NCBI RefSeq assembly: GCF_963548695.1
Contig: NZ_CAUUWA010000031.1
Span: 1 to 28,905 of the forward strand
DNA from: an uncultured Fretibacterium sp.
GTDB lineage: Bacteria > Synergistota > Synergistia > Synergistales > Aminobacteriaceae
Direction of reading: 5' to 3'
Length of the DNA stretch: 28,905 bases
The notes beneath the pieces were generated by a model, which searched no databases, was not told the origin of the DNA, and saw only the letters and a list, made by a program, of their open reading frames with translations. This document shows positions 7,808 through 15,062 of this stretch, one piece after another (position 1 is the first letter of the stretch; the number at the start of each line of letters is the position of its first letter). The translations under genes and the position numbers were made by a program.

Positions 7808-8863
7808 TTGTCGTACAACATGGAGCGTATTCTGGATTACGCGGTGAGCCTGACTCTGGAGCTGCTGGCGATACCGTCCGTCGCGGGGGACTGCGTCGAG
7901 GCGATTCAGCGGGTGTCGCACGAGTTCGAGGCCCTGGGCCTTCCCTTCGAGGAGACGAACAAGGGGGCGCTCATCGCCGTCTGGAGGGGCGCCGACGACG
8001 AGCGTCACCGGGTGGTCTCCGCCCACGTGGACACCCTGGGCGCCACGGTGCGCCGGATCAGGCGGAACGGCAGGCTACGGCTCTTCCCGCTGGGGGGCTT
8101 CGACTGGCGCAGCTTCGCGGGGGAGAACTGCTTCGTCCGCACCCTGGAGGGGCGGGAGTACCGGGGGACCGTGCTTCCGGACCATGCGGCGCGCCATGCC
8201 TTTGCCGAGGCCATACGCAACGAGGCGCATGACCTGGACAACGTGGAGCTCCGCCTGGATATCCGGACGGACTCCAGGGAGGCGACGGAGGCGTTGGGGA
8301 TCCACTGCGGGGATCTGGTCTTTTTCGACCCTAGGAGCGAGCTGACCGAGACGGGATATCTGAAGTCCCGATTCCTGGACGACAAGGTCGGGGTCGCCAT
8401 CCTGCTGGGGGCCGTCAAGGCGATGCGGGAGCAGGGGCTTTCCCCCGCTCATACGACGCACTTCTACATCAGCAACTACGAGGAGATCGGGCACGGCACC
8501 CCCGTGATGCCCCCGAGGACCGTCGAGGCCGCGGCCGTGGACGTCGGTGTGGTGGCGGAGGGGTGCGCGTCGAGCGAGCACGCCGTGACAATCCTGTCGC
8601 GCGACGGCGTCCTGCCCTACGACCGTGAGGCGGTGCTCCAGCTGAAGCGCCTGGCGGACGACGAGGGGATCCCCTACCGGATCGACGCCTACATCAACTA
8701 TGCCTCGGACGCCTCGGTCGCGGTGAGGAGCGGCAGGGATGTGCGGGCGGTCTGCTTCGGCCCCGGGACGGAGGCGACGCACCATTACGAGCGGACGCAC
8801 CGCGACGCGGTCGATGCGTCTATTCGCCTGCTGGCCGCCTATCTCCAGTCGGAGATAGCTTAG
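7808..8863 (+). CDS. M42 family metallo-aminopeptidase
   Basis: A cytoplasmic dinuclear-metal aminopeptidase of the M42 (TET/FrvX, deblocking aminopeptidase) family, expected to release N-terminal residues from short peptides. The 351 residues carry the metal and catalytic signatures: SAHVDTLGATV (first His/Asp, near 73), SRFLDDKVG, the YEEIGHG Glu pair, and the C-terminal FGPGTEATHHYERTH with the last ligand His. A TTG start at 7808 is preferred because AAGGGG at 7795-7800 is 7 bases away; ATG 7820 is the alternative (347 residues). The peptidase specificity cannot be told from sequence. The last 123 bases recur twice downstream in other contexts. Confidence 0.88.
   Translation: MSYNMERILDYAVSLTLELLAIPSVAGDCVEAIQRVSHEFEALGLPFEETNKGALIAVWRGADDERHRVVSAHVDTLGATVRRIRRNGRLRLFPLGGFDWRSFAGENCFVRTLEGREYRGTVLPDHAARHAFAEAIRNEAHDLDNVELRLDIRTDSREATEALGIHCGDLVFFDPRSELTETGYLKSRFLDDKVGVAILLGAVKAMREQGLSPAHTTHFYISNYEEIGHGTPVMPPRTVEAAAVDVGVVAEGCASSEHAVTILSRDGVLPYDREAVLQLKRLADDEGIPYRIDAYINYASDASVAVRSGRDVRAVCFGPGTEATHHYERTHRDAVDASIRLLAAYLQSEIA
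8741..8863 (+). repeat. M42 3'-end sequence, copy 1 (in its native gene)
   Basis: The last 41 codons of the M42 gene. The same 123 bases occur at 11827-11949 with 6 differences by eye, and the final 98 bases recur at 14806-14903. This copy sits in an intact gene. Its downstream flank differs from the other two, which share a hairpin sequence after the stop, so the donor may be another M42 gene outside the window. Confidence 0.85.
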
Positions 8864-9453
8864 CGGCGGCGGGCTTATATCCGCTCGATGGGATGGGCTG
8901 TGCCTGGACCGGCCCGAAGTAGCGAACTCGCGGACTTTCGCGGTCCCGGACGGTCCTGGGGAGGAGGCGGGAGGACAGCTCTGTCAATAGCCAAAGAAAA
9001 ACTCGCCCCTTGTGTCGCTCTGCGCTGAGCCAGAATGAGCATTTTTCCTGAAAGAGCGCTACTAGGGGTGATCCGGGGCGGACTTGCGAGTTTTCGCAGG
9101 TTCGCCCTCATTTTTTTCGTTCCTCATTTTCCGAAAGAGCATACCGCGCTGAGCGATCGTCTTTGCGGACGGCACGAGCTGACAGTGGAGGAACATTGCC
9201 CTGAAACAGGCGCCGTCACAGCGGAAAATGAAAACTTGGGAAAAATGAGCTTGAGAGCTTATTGACAAACCCTGCGAGGTAGCGGTAGCTTTGTCAAAGA
9301 GTTTTTTAATTCAAATTTTAGGTTTTGTTTTTTGTGGAAATGGTAACTTCCATGGCCTCGATTCCATGGCCTCGATGAGGACCCTGCGCTGTGGAGACGG
9401 CGCGAAAACGGTCCTGGGGCCGTGAGGTCTTTCATTTCACAGGAGGTGTATCG
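8864..9453. other. Intergenic region, no supported gene
   Basis: 590 bases without a convincing gene. Short frames exist on both strands but lack a ribosome binding site and family signal. It contains a TTGACAAA/TTTGTCAA inverted repeat (9262-9269 and 9290-9297), an A/T-rich stretch at 9300-9345, and a perfect 14-bp tandem duplication at 9348-9375 just before the next gene's leader. A TTGACA at 9262 has no -10 partner at normal distance. Confidence 0.5.
9348..9375. repeat. Perfect 14-bp tandem duplication
   Basis: TTCCATGGCCTCGA occurs at 9348-9361 and again at 9362-9375, with no spacer, about 80 bases upstream of the start at 9454. Confidence 0.9.
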
Positions 9454-10758
9454 ATGATGCGGCGAGCTCGTTATGTTTTGGCCGCGTGCCTGTTGCTGGC
9501 GTTTTGGCTTTTCCCCTTCGACCGCCGTGCCGGGGGTGGGGAGGCGAAGAGCGGCACGGGCTGGAACGACGGAGAGATGCCGCCGATCTTCAACCCCTAT
9601 GTGGAGGACGAGGCGGAGGAGACGGACGAGATGCGGGTCGTCCTGTTCGAGGGCGTGTCCCGGGACATTCCCGCCCACGTCCTCGACGGAATCAAAAAAA
9701 GAAATAAAAAATGTGAGGTTCTGTTTGACGGATTTTCCCTTGATGTCCCTGCTTTTTATCTTGAGCGAACCGTTGAGGCGGACAAAATACAGACTGTCCT
9801 TTTTGACGGGACATCACGGGATATCCCTTGTTATGTGCTCGATAGCCCGATTGAGAAGGACGAATTCGAGGCTGCTGCACTCAAGGAGTACTTCCGAGGA
9901 GAGGACGATTCAAGGTCGGGAAGAACGCTCTTCACTCCAAAGGGGCTCATATCCCTTTATGCTGTTTGTGCCGATGGAGAAACCGGTATGAGCGATGTCA
10001 TACCTGACAAAAAGATGGGGCCTCGTGTCTGGAAAATTCTTCTAAGGATATTTGAAGATTTTCTGTGCGCACGCCGACATGATGCGTTGCGCTTGGAATT
10101 TCTGCGCCGTATGGAGGAGCGTCGCCTCATGGCAGAGTTGGGGGTGGAGACGGAAGAAATTCTGGATCGAGCCCCCCTTTACGCTTATAACGGTGATCAA
10201 AACGGTTATTATGATCCCGATGGGCGGAAATTGAGGGAACTGAAGCATAAGAGGAATAACCCAGGTTTACGCAAAAACATTGATGATTCCAGTCGGTGGC
10301 GGAATATCGATCGTGCCTTTACCCAAATGATTCTCAACTACTGGAATATCCCCGAGGGCGCGTCCAGGGACGCTTGGCCGCAGTACGTTTGGGAGAAGGA
10401 ACGGAAAATGCGGTCCATGGAGGGGGATGCCTTGAGCAGCCCTACGCATCTGCTGTTTCTCGTCGAGACCGGGGCGCTCCTCCGGTCCTTCGCACCGGAG
10501 GAGGCGTATCGCTGCATGAGCCTGGCCTGGGTGCGCCAGTGCCAGGCGCACCGGGAGCTCTCCGCCCGCATCGTGGAGATCCTGCGCCGTTCCGGCCTCC
10601 GAGAAGACTACGCGCGGGCCGTCAGAAAATGGGGGGGAAGGGGACTTCTTCACACCCCCTTCCCTGCAACCCGTCTCGGTGTTTTTATCAACCCAGGCGA
10701 AGTCTTTGACGAGCTCTTCAATGAAACGTATAAATTTCGGTCTCAAGTCGATTTTTGA
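9454..10758 (+). CDS. Exported protein with three 26-residue VLFDG repeats
   Basis: I do not recognise this family. 434 residues from ATG 9454, set by AGGAGGTG at 9441-9448. A signal peptide or N-terminal anchor (RRARYVLAACLLLAFWLF, residues 3-20) is followed by an acidic linker and three tandem repeats of period 26, with VLF[DE]G at residues 63-67, 89-93 and 115-119, each followed by S-[RL]-D-[IV]-P and a Leu-Asp/Glu end. Residues beyond about 150 are mixed helix, rich in Arg and Glu, without a motif I know. Base use changes inside the gene: about 9690-10340 is clearly more A/T-rich, with long A-runs, than both ends, suggesting a mosaic origin. The product is probably periplasmic or surface-exposed. 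Confidence refers to being a real gene. Confidence 0.72.
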   Translation: MMRRARYVLAACLLLAFWLFPFDRRAGGGEAKSGTGWNDGEMPPIFNPYVEDEAEETDEMRVVLFEGVSRDIPAHVLDGIKKRNKKCEVLFDGFSLDVPAFYLERTVEADKIQTVLFDGTSRDIPCYVLDSPIEKDEFEAAALKEYFRGEDDSRSGRTLFTPKGLISLYAVCADGETGMSDVIPDKKMGPRVWKILLRIFEDFLCARRHDALRLEFLRRMEERRLMAELGVETEEILDRAPLYAYNGDQNGYYDPDGRKLRELKHKRNNPGLRKNIDDSSRWRNIDRAFTQMILNYWNIPEGASRDAWPQYVWEKERKMRSMEGDALSSPTHLLFLVETGALLRSFAPEEAYRCMSLAWVRQCQAHRELSARIVEILRRSGLREDYARAVRKWGGRGLLHTPFPATRLGVFINPGEVFDELFNETYKFRSQVDF

Positions 10759-10786
10759 ATAACGAAGAAAAAAGAAGGGAGATGGA

Positions 10787-11949
10787 GTGACGAGGAAGAT
10801 TCTGAGAGGTATGTGGGCGTGGCTTTTGTCTGTGTTCTGTTGGTCCCTGGAGGAGGCGATAAGGCCTGGGGGGCCACCGTGAGCTTGGAGCAGGCCCGCC
10901 TGCTTGCGGAGAACTGGCTGGCCGCCACGACCCCCTACGGGCAGGGCATGGTCTACTACAGCGGCTTTCCCGTTCCGAGCACTTCGTCGTCCGCGTCCTT
11001 GTCTCTGAGGCAGGAGAACCATACGCCTTCCGCGGAACGTGCGCTGGTGGACTGGTTTCTGTCCAAGCCGATCGCGAACGTGGGGCGCATGTCGACCATG
11101 CGGAGCGCGGGCATCTCCAACGCGAAGATCGTGGGGCGGTCGGACGGCACGGTGTCGCGCGCAAAGGGCTTTGGCCTGCTGGTGGAGCTTCCTGCAAGCG
11201 AGGACGTGATGGTGGCCGCCCAGATGTCGCGGCTGGGTATGAAGGGCGCTGGCGCCGTCTTGGAGGATGCGGCGTCACGCCGGTGGACGGCGTCGCTTCT
11301 GGCGCTGGACGGCCGTCTGTACGACGTGCGAACGACGAGCGGGGACGTGCTTTCCGTGACGGGCTTGCGCGTGGAGCCGGACTCCGCGGACCTGAGGGTG
11401 GGGGAGAGAGTGAGCCTGAAGGCCATCCTGAGCCCGTCGAACGCCACGGACAAGCGCGTGAGCTGGTCCGTCTCCAAACCGTCGGTCGTCTCGACGGACG
11501 CCTCCGGGAACGTTCTGGCCTTGGCCGAGGGAACCACGCGGGTCCGGGCGACGGCCGCGGACGGCGTCCATTCCGCGGACTGCACGATCCGTGTAACCCG
11601 TCCGGCGGTGCTTCCCACGGCCCTTGCACTGACGCCGCAGACCCTGCTGCTGACCGTCGGGGGGAGCGCCGCGCTTGCCATCTCCTTCACCCCGCCCGAG
11701 ACCACGGAAAGGGCTGTGACGTGGAGCACGTCGAATCCTGCCGTCGCCACGGTGTTGGGCGGGAGCGTCCAGGCCGTTGGAGTTGGGACGGCGCGGATCA
11801 CGGCGGTCTCCGTAGTGGATGCGGAGGTGTGGGCCGTCTGCTTCGGCCCCGGGACGGAGGCGACGCACTATTACGAGCGGACGCACCGCGACGCGGTCGA
11901 TGCGTCTATCCACCTTCTGGCCGCCTATCTCCAGTCGGAGATAGCTTAG
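10787..11949 (+). pseudogene. Big2 (Ig-like) exported protein, chimeric with an M42 tail
   Basis: The long open frame runs 10813-11949 (378 residues from a GTG). After AWGA, the sequence TVSLEQARLLAENWLAA resembles the Spi-type propeptide seen before C10 peptidases and on surface proteins. Two Big2 Ig-like domains follow, at about residues 182-259 (SADLRVGERVSLKAILSPSN) and 264-338 (LTVGGSAALAISF). The second stops short, and the last 40 residues (VCFGPGTEATHYYERTH) are the C-terminus of an M42 peptidase. The best ribosome binding site (GGGAG at 10777-10781) serves GTG 10787, which reads MTRKILRGMWAWLLSVF, a good signal peptide but in a different frame that stops about 30 codons later. So the gene seems damaged at both ends: a frameshift in the signal peptide and a recombined 3' end. 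If GTG 10813 is used, a weaker signal peptide remains and a protein could be made. Confidence 0.65.
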
Positions 11950-11968
11950 CCGGGGGCCGCGGCGGCCC
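11827..11968 (+). repeat. M42 3'-end sequence, copy 2 (fused to the Big2 gene)
   Basis: 11827-11949 matches 8741-8863 at about 95 percent by eye, with no gaps, and is joined in frame to the Big2 domain. After the stop, CCGGGGGCCGCGGCGGCCC (11950-11968) is shared with copy 3 but not copy 1. That tract forms a small GGGCCGC/GCGGCCC stem. Confidence 0.88.
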
Positions 11969-12021
11969 TGTTCCGAATCGAATCCAAGCCAAAAAATTTT
12001 TCTCGGGACCGATTTTATTCA

Positions 12022-12050
12022 TTGACAATATATATATATATATATATAAT
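12022..12050 (+). promoter_or_regulatory. Consensus sigma-70 promoter with a TA-repeat spacer
   Basis: TTGACA at 12022-12027, a spacer of exactly 17 bases (12028-12044), and TATAAT at 12045-12050: both boxes are perfect and optimally spaced. The spacer and part of the -10 box are a run of about ten TA units (12029-12048). Gain or loss of a TA unit would change spacing by 2 bases, the known phase-variation mechanism of the Haemophilus influenzae hif fimbrial promoter. It lies 43 bases before the lipoprotein start. Confidence 0.85.
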
Positions 12051-12092
12051 TTTAAATAAGTTTTTCATCACAAACAGTAAGGGGTGGTTATC

Positions 12093-13337
12093 GTGAAAGG
12101 CAGGAAGTTTCGTTTCGGCGCTCTTCTTTTTGTTTTTCTCCTCGCCCTGGTGGCCTTGGGAGGGTGCGGCGGGTCCTCCCACAACACTCCGGAGCCCAAT
12201 CCCAGCCCTAATCCTCAGCCCGTAGGGGTTTTGGAGGCTTGGACGGGGACATGGAAGAGTTTTTACGGCTCCGTGAGCGATCCGTCGATGATTTCCGTCT
12301 ATACCGAGGTCCAGAAATATTATCAGGAGCAATACTCGGTGAAGGGGATCGGATCCCTTTTTGAGACGATGCTCCGTACCGGCTTCGACGGCCTGAAGGT
12401 GGAGGGAAGTACCGTTACCTACCTGGACGATAAGGGCGTTGCCCAGGGGTCGGTGACTTACGTCCCCAGGGGGACCCAACCTTCAGGGGTGAAGGAGGAC
12501 GGCAAGGACGTCCTGTGGTATCTGTTTGAGGCGTCGTCGGTCTCGGACAAGACCGGAAAATATAAGTACCTCGTTCTCCAGGAACCTGTCAAAAAGGCCG
12601 ACGAGCCCCTGCGCATCTCTATGTATTATGGCGATAAAGGTTTTGACGCGATCTTTGCTGAGCTCAAGAACGGAAGTCTGTGGGGGCCGGCGATTCGCCC
12701 AGAAAACGTGCCCGTTGCACCGTATGCCGAGCAATTGAAGAAGAACGCAGCAGACTTCAAGGGATGGTTCCCCGCTCCCTTTGCGCTTGGGAAGTGGGAG
12801 GGCGAATGGGTCAACGTCGTCGGCTTTCTGGATGATCCCCTGATGAAGCCCGTCTACGAAGCGGTGTCGAAGGAGACTAAGAAAAAGGGGAAGAATTATA
12901 TGCCGGAGGACGTAAAAGCCTTCTACAAAAATATGCTGGCTTCCGACCTCCAGAGTGGGACAATAGAGGGCAACAAAGTTACTATCTTTGATAGTAAAGC
13001 TCGCGTCAAGGTGTCCGGGTCCTATGTCTTCGATGGTATTAAGCTTGGGAAGTTCAAGTTTGGTGATGAAGTATTTCCCATGCGCTGGCGCGTCTTCAAG
13101 ACCGATGCCGATAATGCCTATAAGTATCTTCTCCTGATGCCATCAGAATCGGAGGATGACGGCTTTACCTACTTCCATATGCGTTATGGGTCCGAGATCG
13201 AGGATAGATTTTTGAATGATCCCGATTATAAGTGGTTCCCTGTACTCTGCGAGCCGACAAAGGCAGCTGAGAGATATGCGAAAAAAGAGCTGAAGGAGGC
13301 AGAAGAGACGGTCGATATATTGCCCGACCTGCCCTAG
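12093..13337 (+). CDS. Lipoprotein with two tandem ZinT-like domains
   Basis: 414 residues from GTG 12093, served by AAGGGG at 12079-12084. The N-terminus is a lipoprotein signal (FGALLFVFLLALVALGGC) with lipidated Cys at residue 25, then a Pro/Asn linker. Two copies of a ZinT/YodA-like calycin domain follow, at about 45-205 and 235-400: each begins W-x-G-x-W and D-P-x-M, has a mid-domain G-S-Y/T-V strand, an RYLFE-like segment (LWYLFEASS; MRWRVFKTD), a KYL strand and a YYG/RYG block near the end. ZinT binds zinc through one His before and two His in its HFH block. Here the first domain has none of these and the second keeps only one (YFHMRYG), so zinc binding as in ZinT is doubtful. Its neighbours do not suggest a role. 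Identification rests on pattern, not a profile search. Confidence 0.7.
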   Translation: MKGRKFRFGALLFVFLLALVALGGCGGSSHNTPEPNPSPNPQPVGVLEAWTGTWKSFYGSVSDPSMISVYTEVQKYYQEQYSVKGIGSLFETMLRTGFDGLKVEGSTVTYLDDKGVAQGSVTYVPRGTQPSGVKEDGKDVLWYLFEASSVSDKTGKYKYLVLQEPVKKADEPLRISMYYGDKGFDAIFAELKNGSLWGPAIRPENVPVAPYAEQLKKNAADFKGWFPAPFALGKWEGEWVNVVGFLDDPLMKPVYEAVSKETKKKGKNYMPEDVKAFYKNMLASDLQSGTIEGNKVTIFDSKARVKVSGSYVFDGIKLGKFKFGDEVFPMRWRVFKTDADNAYKYLLLMPSESEDDGFTYFHMRYGSEIEDRFLNDPDYKWFPVLCEPTKAAERYAKKELKEAEETVDILPDLP

Positions 13338-13403
13338 CCTCCCTGCATCGAGGGCCGGGGCCTCATCGGAGCGGGTCGCCTGCTAAGCAGACAACCGCCT
13401 TCC

Positions 13404-13487
13404 GTGAGGCGCTAACCCCGCGGGGCGTATTGCTTGTTTACGTCTAGGCGAAGCCCCGTGGCTTCGCCTAGACGCAGTGAGGCGCTA
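13404..13487. repeat. Hairpin cluster with flanking direct repeats
   Basis: An 11-bp direct repeat GTGAGGCGCTA (13404-13414 and 13477-13487) brackets a CCCCGCGGGG palindrome (13416-13425) and a perfect 15-bp stem, CGTCTAGGCGAAGCC/GGCTTCGCCTAGACG, at 13441-13474 with loop CCGT. A T-rich TTTTTTCTAT follows at 13491-13500. It could terminate the lipoprotein transcript, but the direct-repeat frame suggests a small repeat element. Confidence 0.7.
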
Positions 13488-13522
13488 CAGTTTTTTCTAT
13501 AAGTGGTCGCTTCCTTAAGTTA

Positions 13523-13551
13523 CAGGACCGCCGGCAGCGCCGGCGGTCCTG
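13523..13551. repeat. Strong 13-bp hairpin before the Rpn gene
   Basis: AGGACCGCCGGC/GCCGGCGGTCCT with loop AGC, extended by one C-G pair, at 13523-13551. No T-run follows on the + strand. It sits 36 bases upstream of the -10 box of the Rpn-family gene. Confidence 0.7.
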
Positions 13552-13583
13552 GTTTCGTATGGCCAGGTCGCAGGGCCTGGCTT

Positions 13584-13592
13584 TGCTATAAT
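13584..13592 (+). promoter_or_regulatory. Extended -10 promoter for the Rpn-family gene
   Basis: TGCTATAAT (13584-13592) is a perfect extended -10 element 24 bases before the start codon. No good -35 box is present, which extended -10 promoters tolerate. Confidence 0.5.
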
Positions 13593-13616
13593 GAAGCCGA
13601 CAAGGGAGTGGGGACC

Positions 13617-14504
13617 ATGCGTGACGATGCGTTGAAAAGAGGAAAAAGCGGCCTCAACAGGCTGAACGACAGGCTGTTCAAGTACATTTTTGCCTCGAGG
13701 CAACACAAGGCAAACCTGATACGCTTCCTAAACGATGTCCTGGACGACCCCGAGAGGATTATCGCCGACATCAAGTACCTCGACAGGGAACAAGACCCGC
13801 CCATCCTTCGGGGAAAGGGGACGCGCTTCGACGTAAGGGCTAAGACGTCCGACGGACGCGTTTTCCAGGTTGAGGTCCAGGTCCGGGATGAGGATGATTT
13901 TCTCAAACGCTGCCTCTTCTACACCTGCGCGAATTACACCTCGCAGATCGTCGCCGGCGAGCCCTACGGGCAGCTGGGTGAGGTCGTGTTCATCGCCGTG
14001 CTGGACTTCAATACGTTTCCCGACAAGCCGGACGCCTTCCACTCCATCCAGCGGATGCTGGACGTGGAGAACCACAAGTGCTACTGCAGCGGGATTGAGA
14101 TGCACTTTCTCGAGCTCCCAAAGATGAGGAAGCTGGGGAGAGGAAAATCCCCCGACAGGATGACGGGCCTGGAAAGGATGCTGATGTACATGGGTACGAT
14201 GGGAGGGACCGAGACTTTGAACGAGATTGCGGCATACGACCCCGACATCAGGAGGATTCTGAACATGGAGGAGGCGTTCGTAAAGACGCCCGAACTGTGG
14301 GTAAATTATCTGATACGGGAGAGGGAGCAGTCCGACTGGGACAACTACGTGAGGAACAGAGAGGCCAGGGGCAGGGCACAAGGCAAAGTTGAGGGCATCG
14401 CCTCCACGGCGCGGCGGATGCTGGCCCTGAATTTCACGTCGGAGCAGATATCCCAAGCGACCGGACTGTCCCTTGAAGAGGTGGAATCGTTGAGGTCGAA
14501 TTGA
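13617..14504 (+). CDS. Rpn family recombination-promoting nuclease / PD-(D/E)XK transposase-like protein
   Basis: 295 residues from ATG 13617, after GGGAGTGGGG. Rpn proteins are PD-(D/E)XK endonucleases, common as multiple, often decaying copies; some stimulate RecA-independent recombination. The N-terminus NDRLFKYIFASRQHKANLIRFLNDVL is typical. The nuclease core is visible as RFDVRAKTSDGRVFQVEVQV, with the catalytic Asp and the E-x-Q motif. The C-terminal helix-turn segment NFTSEQISQATGLSLEEVESL is the family's usual tail. It is flanked by hairpins and repeats. A decayed relative with the same tail lies at 25331-25560 on the other strand, showing the family is multicopy here. Confidence 0.85.
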   Translation: MRDDALKRGKSGLNRLNDRLFKYIFASRQHKANLIRFLNDVLDDPERIIADIKYLDREQDPPILRGKGTRFDVRAKTSDGRVFQVEVQVRDEDDFLKRCLFYTCANYTSQIVAGEPYGQLGEVVFIAVLDFNTFPDKPDAFHSIQRMLDVENHKCYCSGIEMHFLELPKMRKLGRGKSPDRMTGLERMLMYMGTMGGTETLNEIAAYDPDIRRILNMEEAFVKTPELWVNYLIREREQSDWDNYVRNREARGRAQGKVEGIASTARRMLALNFTSEQISQATGLSLEEVESLRSN

Positions 14505-14787
14505 TGGCCCCAAAAGCCTGAAGGCTCTGCTGGACAACGTGAAGTTGGAAAAGCAGATAGCGGGCACTCGGCAAAAAAGTGTCCTCGCCAGAGTGCTACG
14601 CAAACCTTCGGTCCCTCTGGTTTCTTCATCAGGTGCTTCGTGTCAGCGAACCGAAGGGGTTGTTTCTCAGTCACAACACCCCCCCAGCCCCTTCGGGGCA
14701 GCCCCCCTTACATAAGCAAACGACCGGCAATAAGCGGAGCGCCAGCGAAGCAAGCTGTGCGAATCTCTTAATTTTTTCATTAAGTAC

Positions 14788-14805
14788 GAGCCGTGTCGGT
14801 CGCTT
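14788..14805 (+). repeat. 18-bp motif, inverted partner at window end
   Basis: GAGCCGTGTCGGTCGCTT is found exactly, in reverse complement, at 28888-28905. Here it directly abuts the M42 tail copy at 14806, so it may mark one edge of a mobile or recombined segment. Confidence 0.8.
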
Positions 14806-14922
14806 GGACGGAGGCGACGCACCATTACGAGCGGACGCACCGCGACGCGGTCGATGCGTCTATCCACCTTCTGGCCGCCTATCTCCAGTCGGAAATAGCT
14901 TAACCGGGGGCCGCGGCGGCCC
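14806..14922 (+). repeat. M42 3'-end sequence, copy 3 (orphan fragment)
   Basis: The last 98 bases of an M42 gene (stop at 14901-14903) plus the CCGGGGGCCGCGGCGGCCC tract shared with copy 2. It carries the copy 2 variants (TATCCACCTTCTGG) but the copy 1 form at CACCATTACG. No start codon or upstream gene belongs to it. It is a non-coding fragment. Confidence 0.88.
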
Positions 14923-15026
14923 GGCAAGCTTCCTCCTCCAAACAGGCAAGCCGGGGACCATCGGGAGACTTCATGGATTAAATCAGCGTTTCCAGCATAA
15001 CACGAAGCGGCGATGGCCTGTACCTC

Positions 15027-15055
15027 TTGCCCCATTTGTATATATGCTATACAAT
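15027..15055 (+). promoter_or_regulatory. MarR promoter with overlapping palindromic operator
   Basis: TTGCCC (15027-15032), a 17-base spacer and TACAAT (15050-15055) form a promoter. The inverted repeat TTGTATA/TATACAA (15036-15042 and 15048-15054) covers the spacer and -10 box, as expected of a MarR-family operator. Autorepression is inferred. Transcription would start within a base or two of the start codon at 15063. Confidence 0.65.
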
Positions 15056-15062
15056 ATGGAAC

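Larger units (their letters stand above)
14505..15026. other. Repeat-rich intergenic region after the Rpn gene
   Basis: No convincing gene. In order it holds a CCGAAGGGG/CCCCTTCGG inverted repeat (14651-14659 and 14688-14696) enclosing a small GCCCC/GGGGC stem, an 18-bp motif at 14788-14805 repeated in inverse at the window end, the third M42 tail copy (14806-14922), and a short copy of the dispersed GGAAACGCTGATT motif (14979-14993, minus orientation). A long antisense-like frame crosses the region but only reads M42 tail sequence out of frame. Confidence 0.6.

Noticed and set aside
8875..9268. Small frames on both strands in the gap after the M42 gene
   Set aside because: They overlap one another, lack ribosome binding sites and show no recognisable sequence.
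9262..9297. TTGACA as a -35 box upstream of the repeat-protein gene
   Set aside because: The position 17 bases later reads GTAGCT, not a -10 box; the motif is better explained as an arm of the TTGACAAA/TTTGTCAA inverted repeat.
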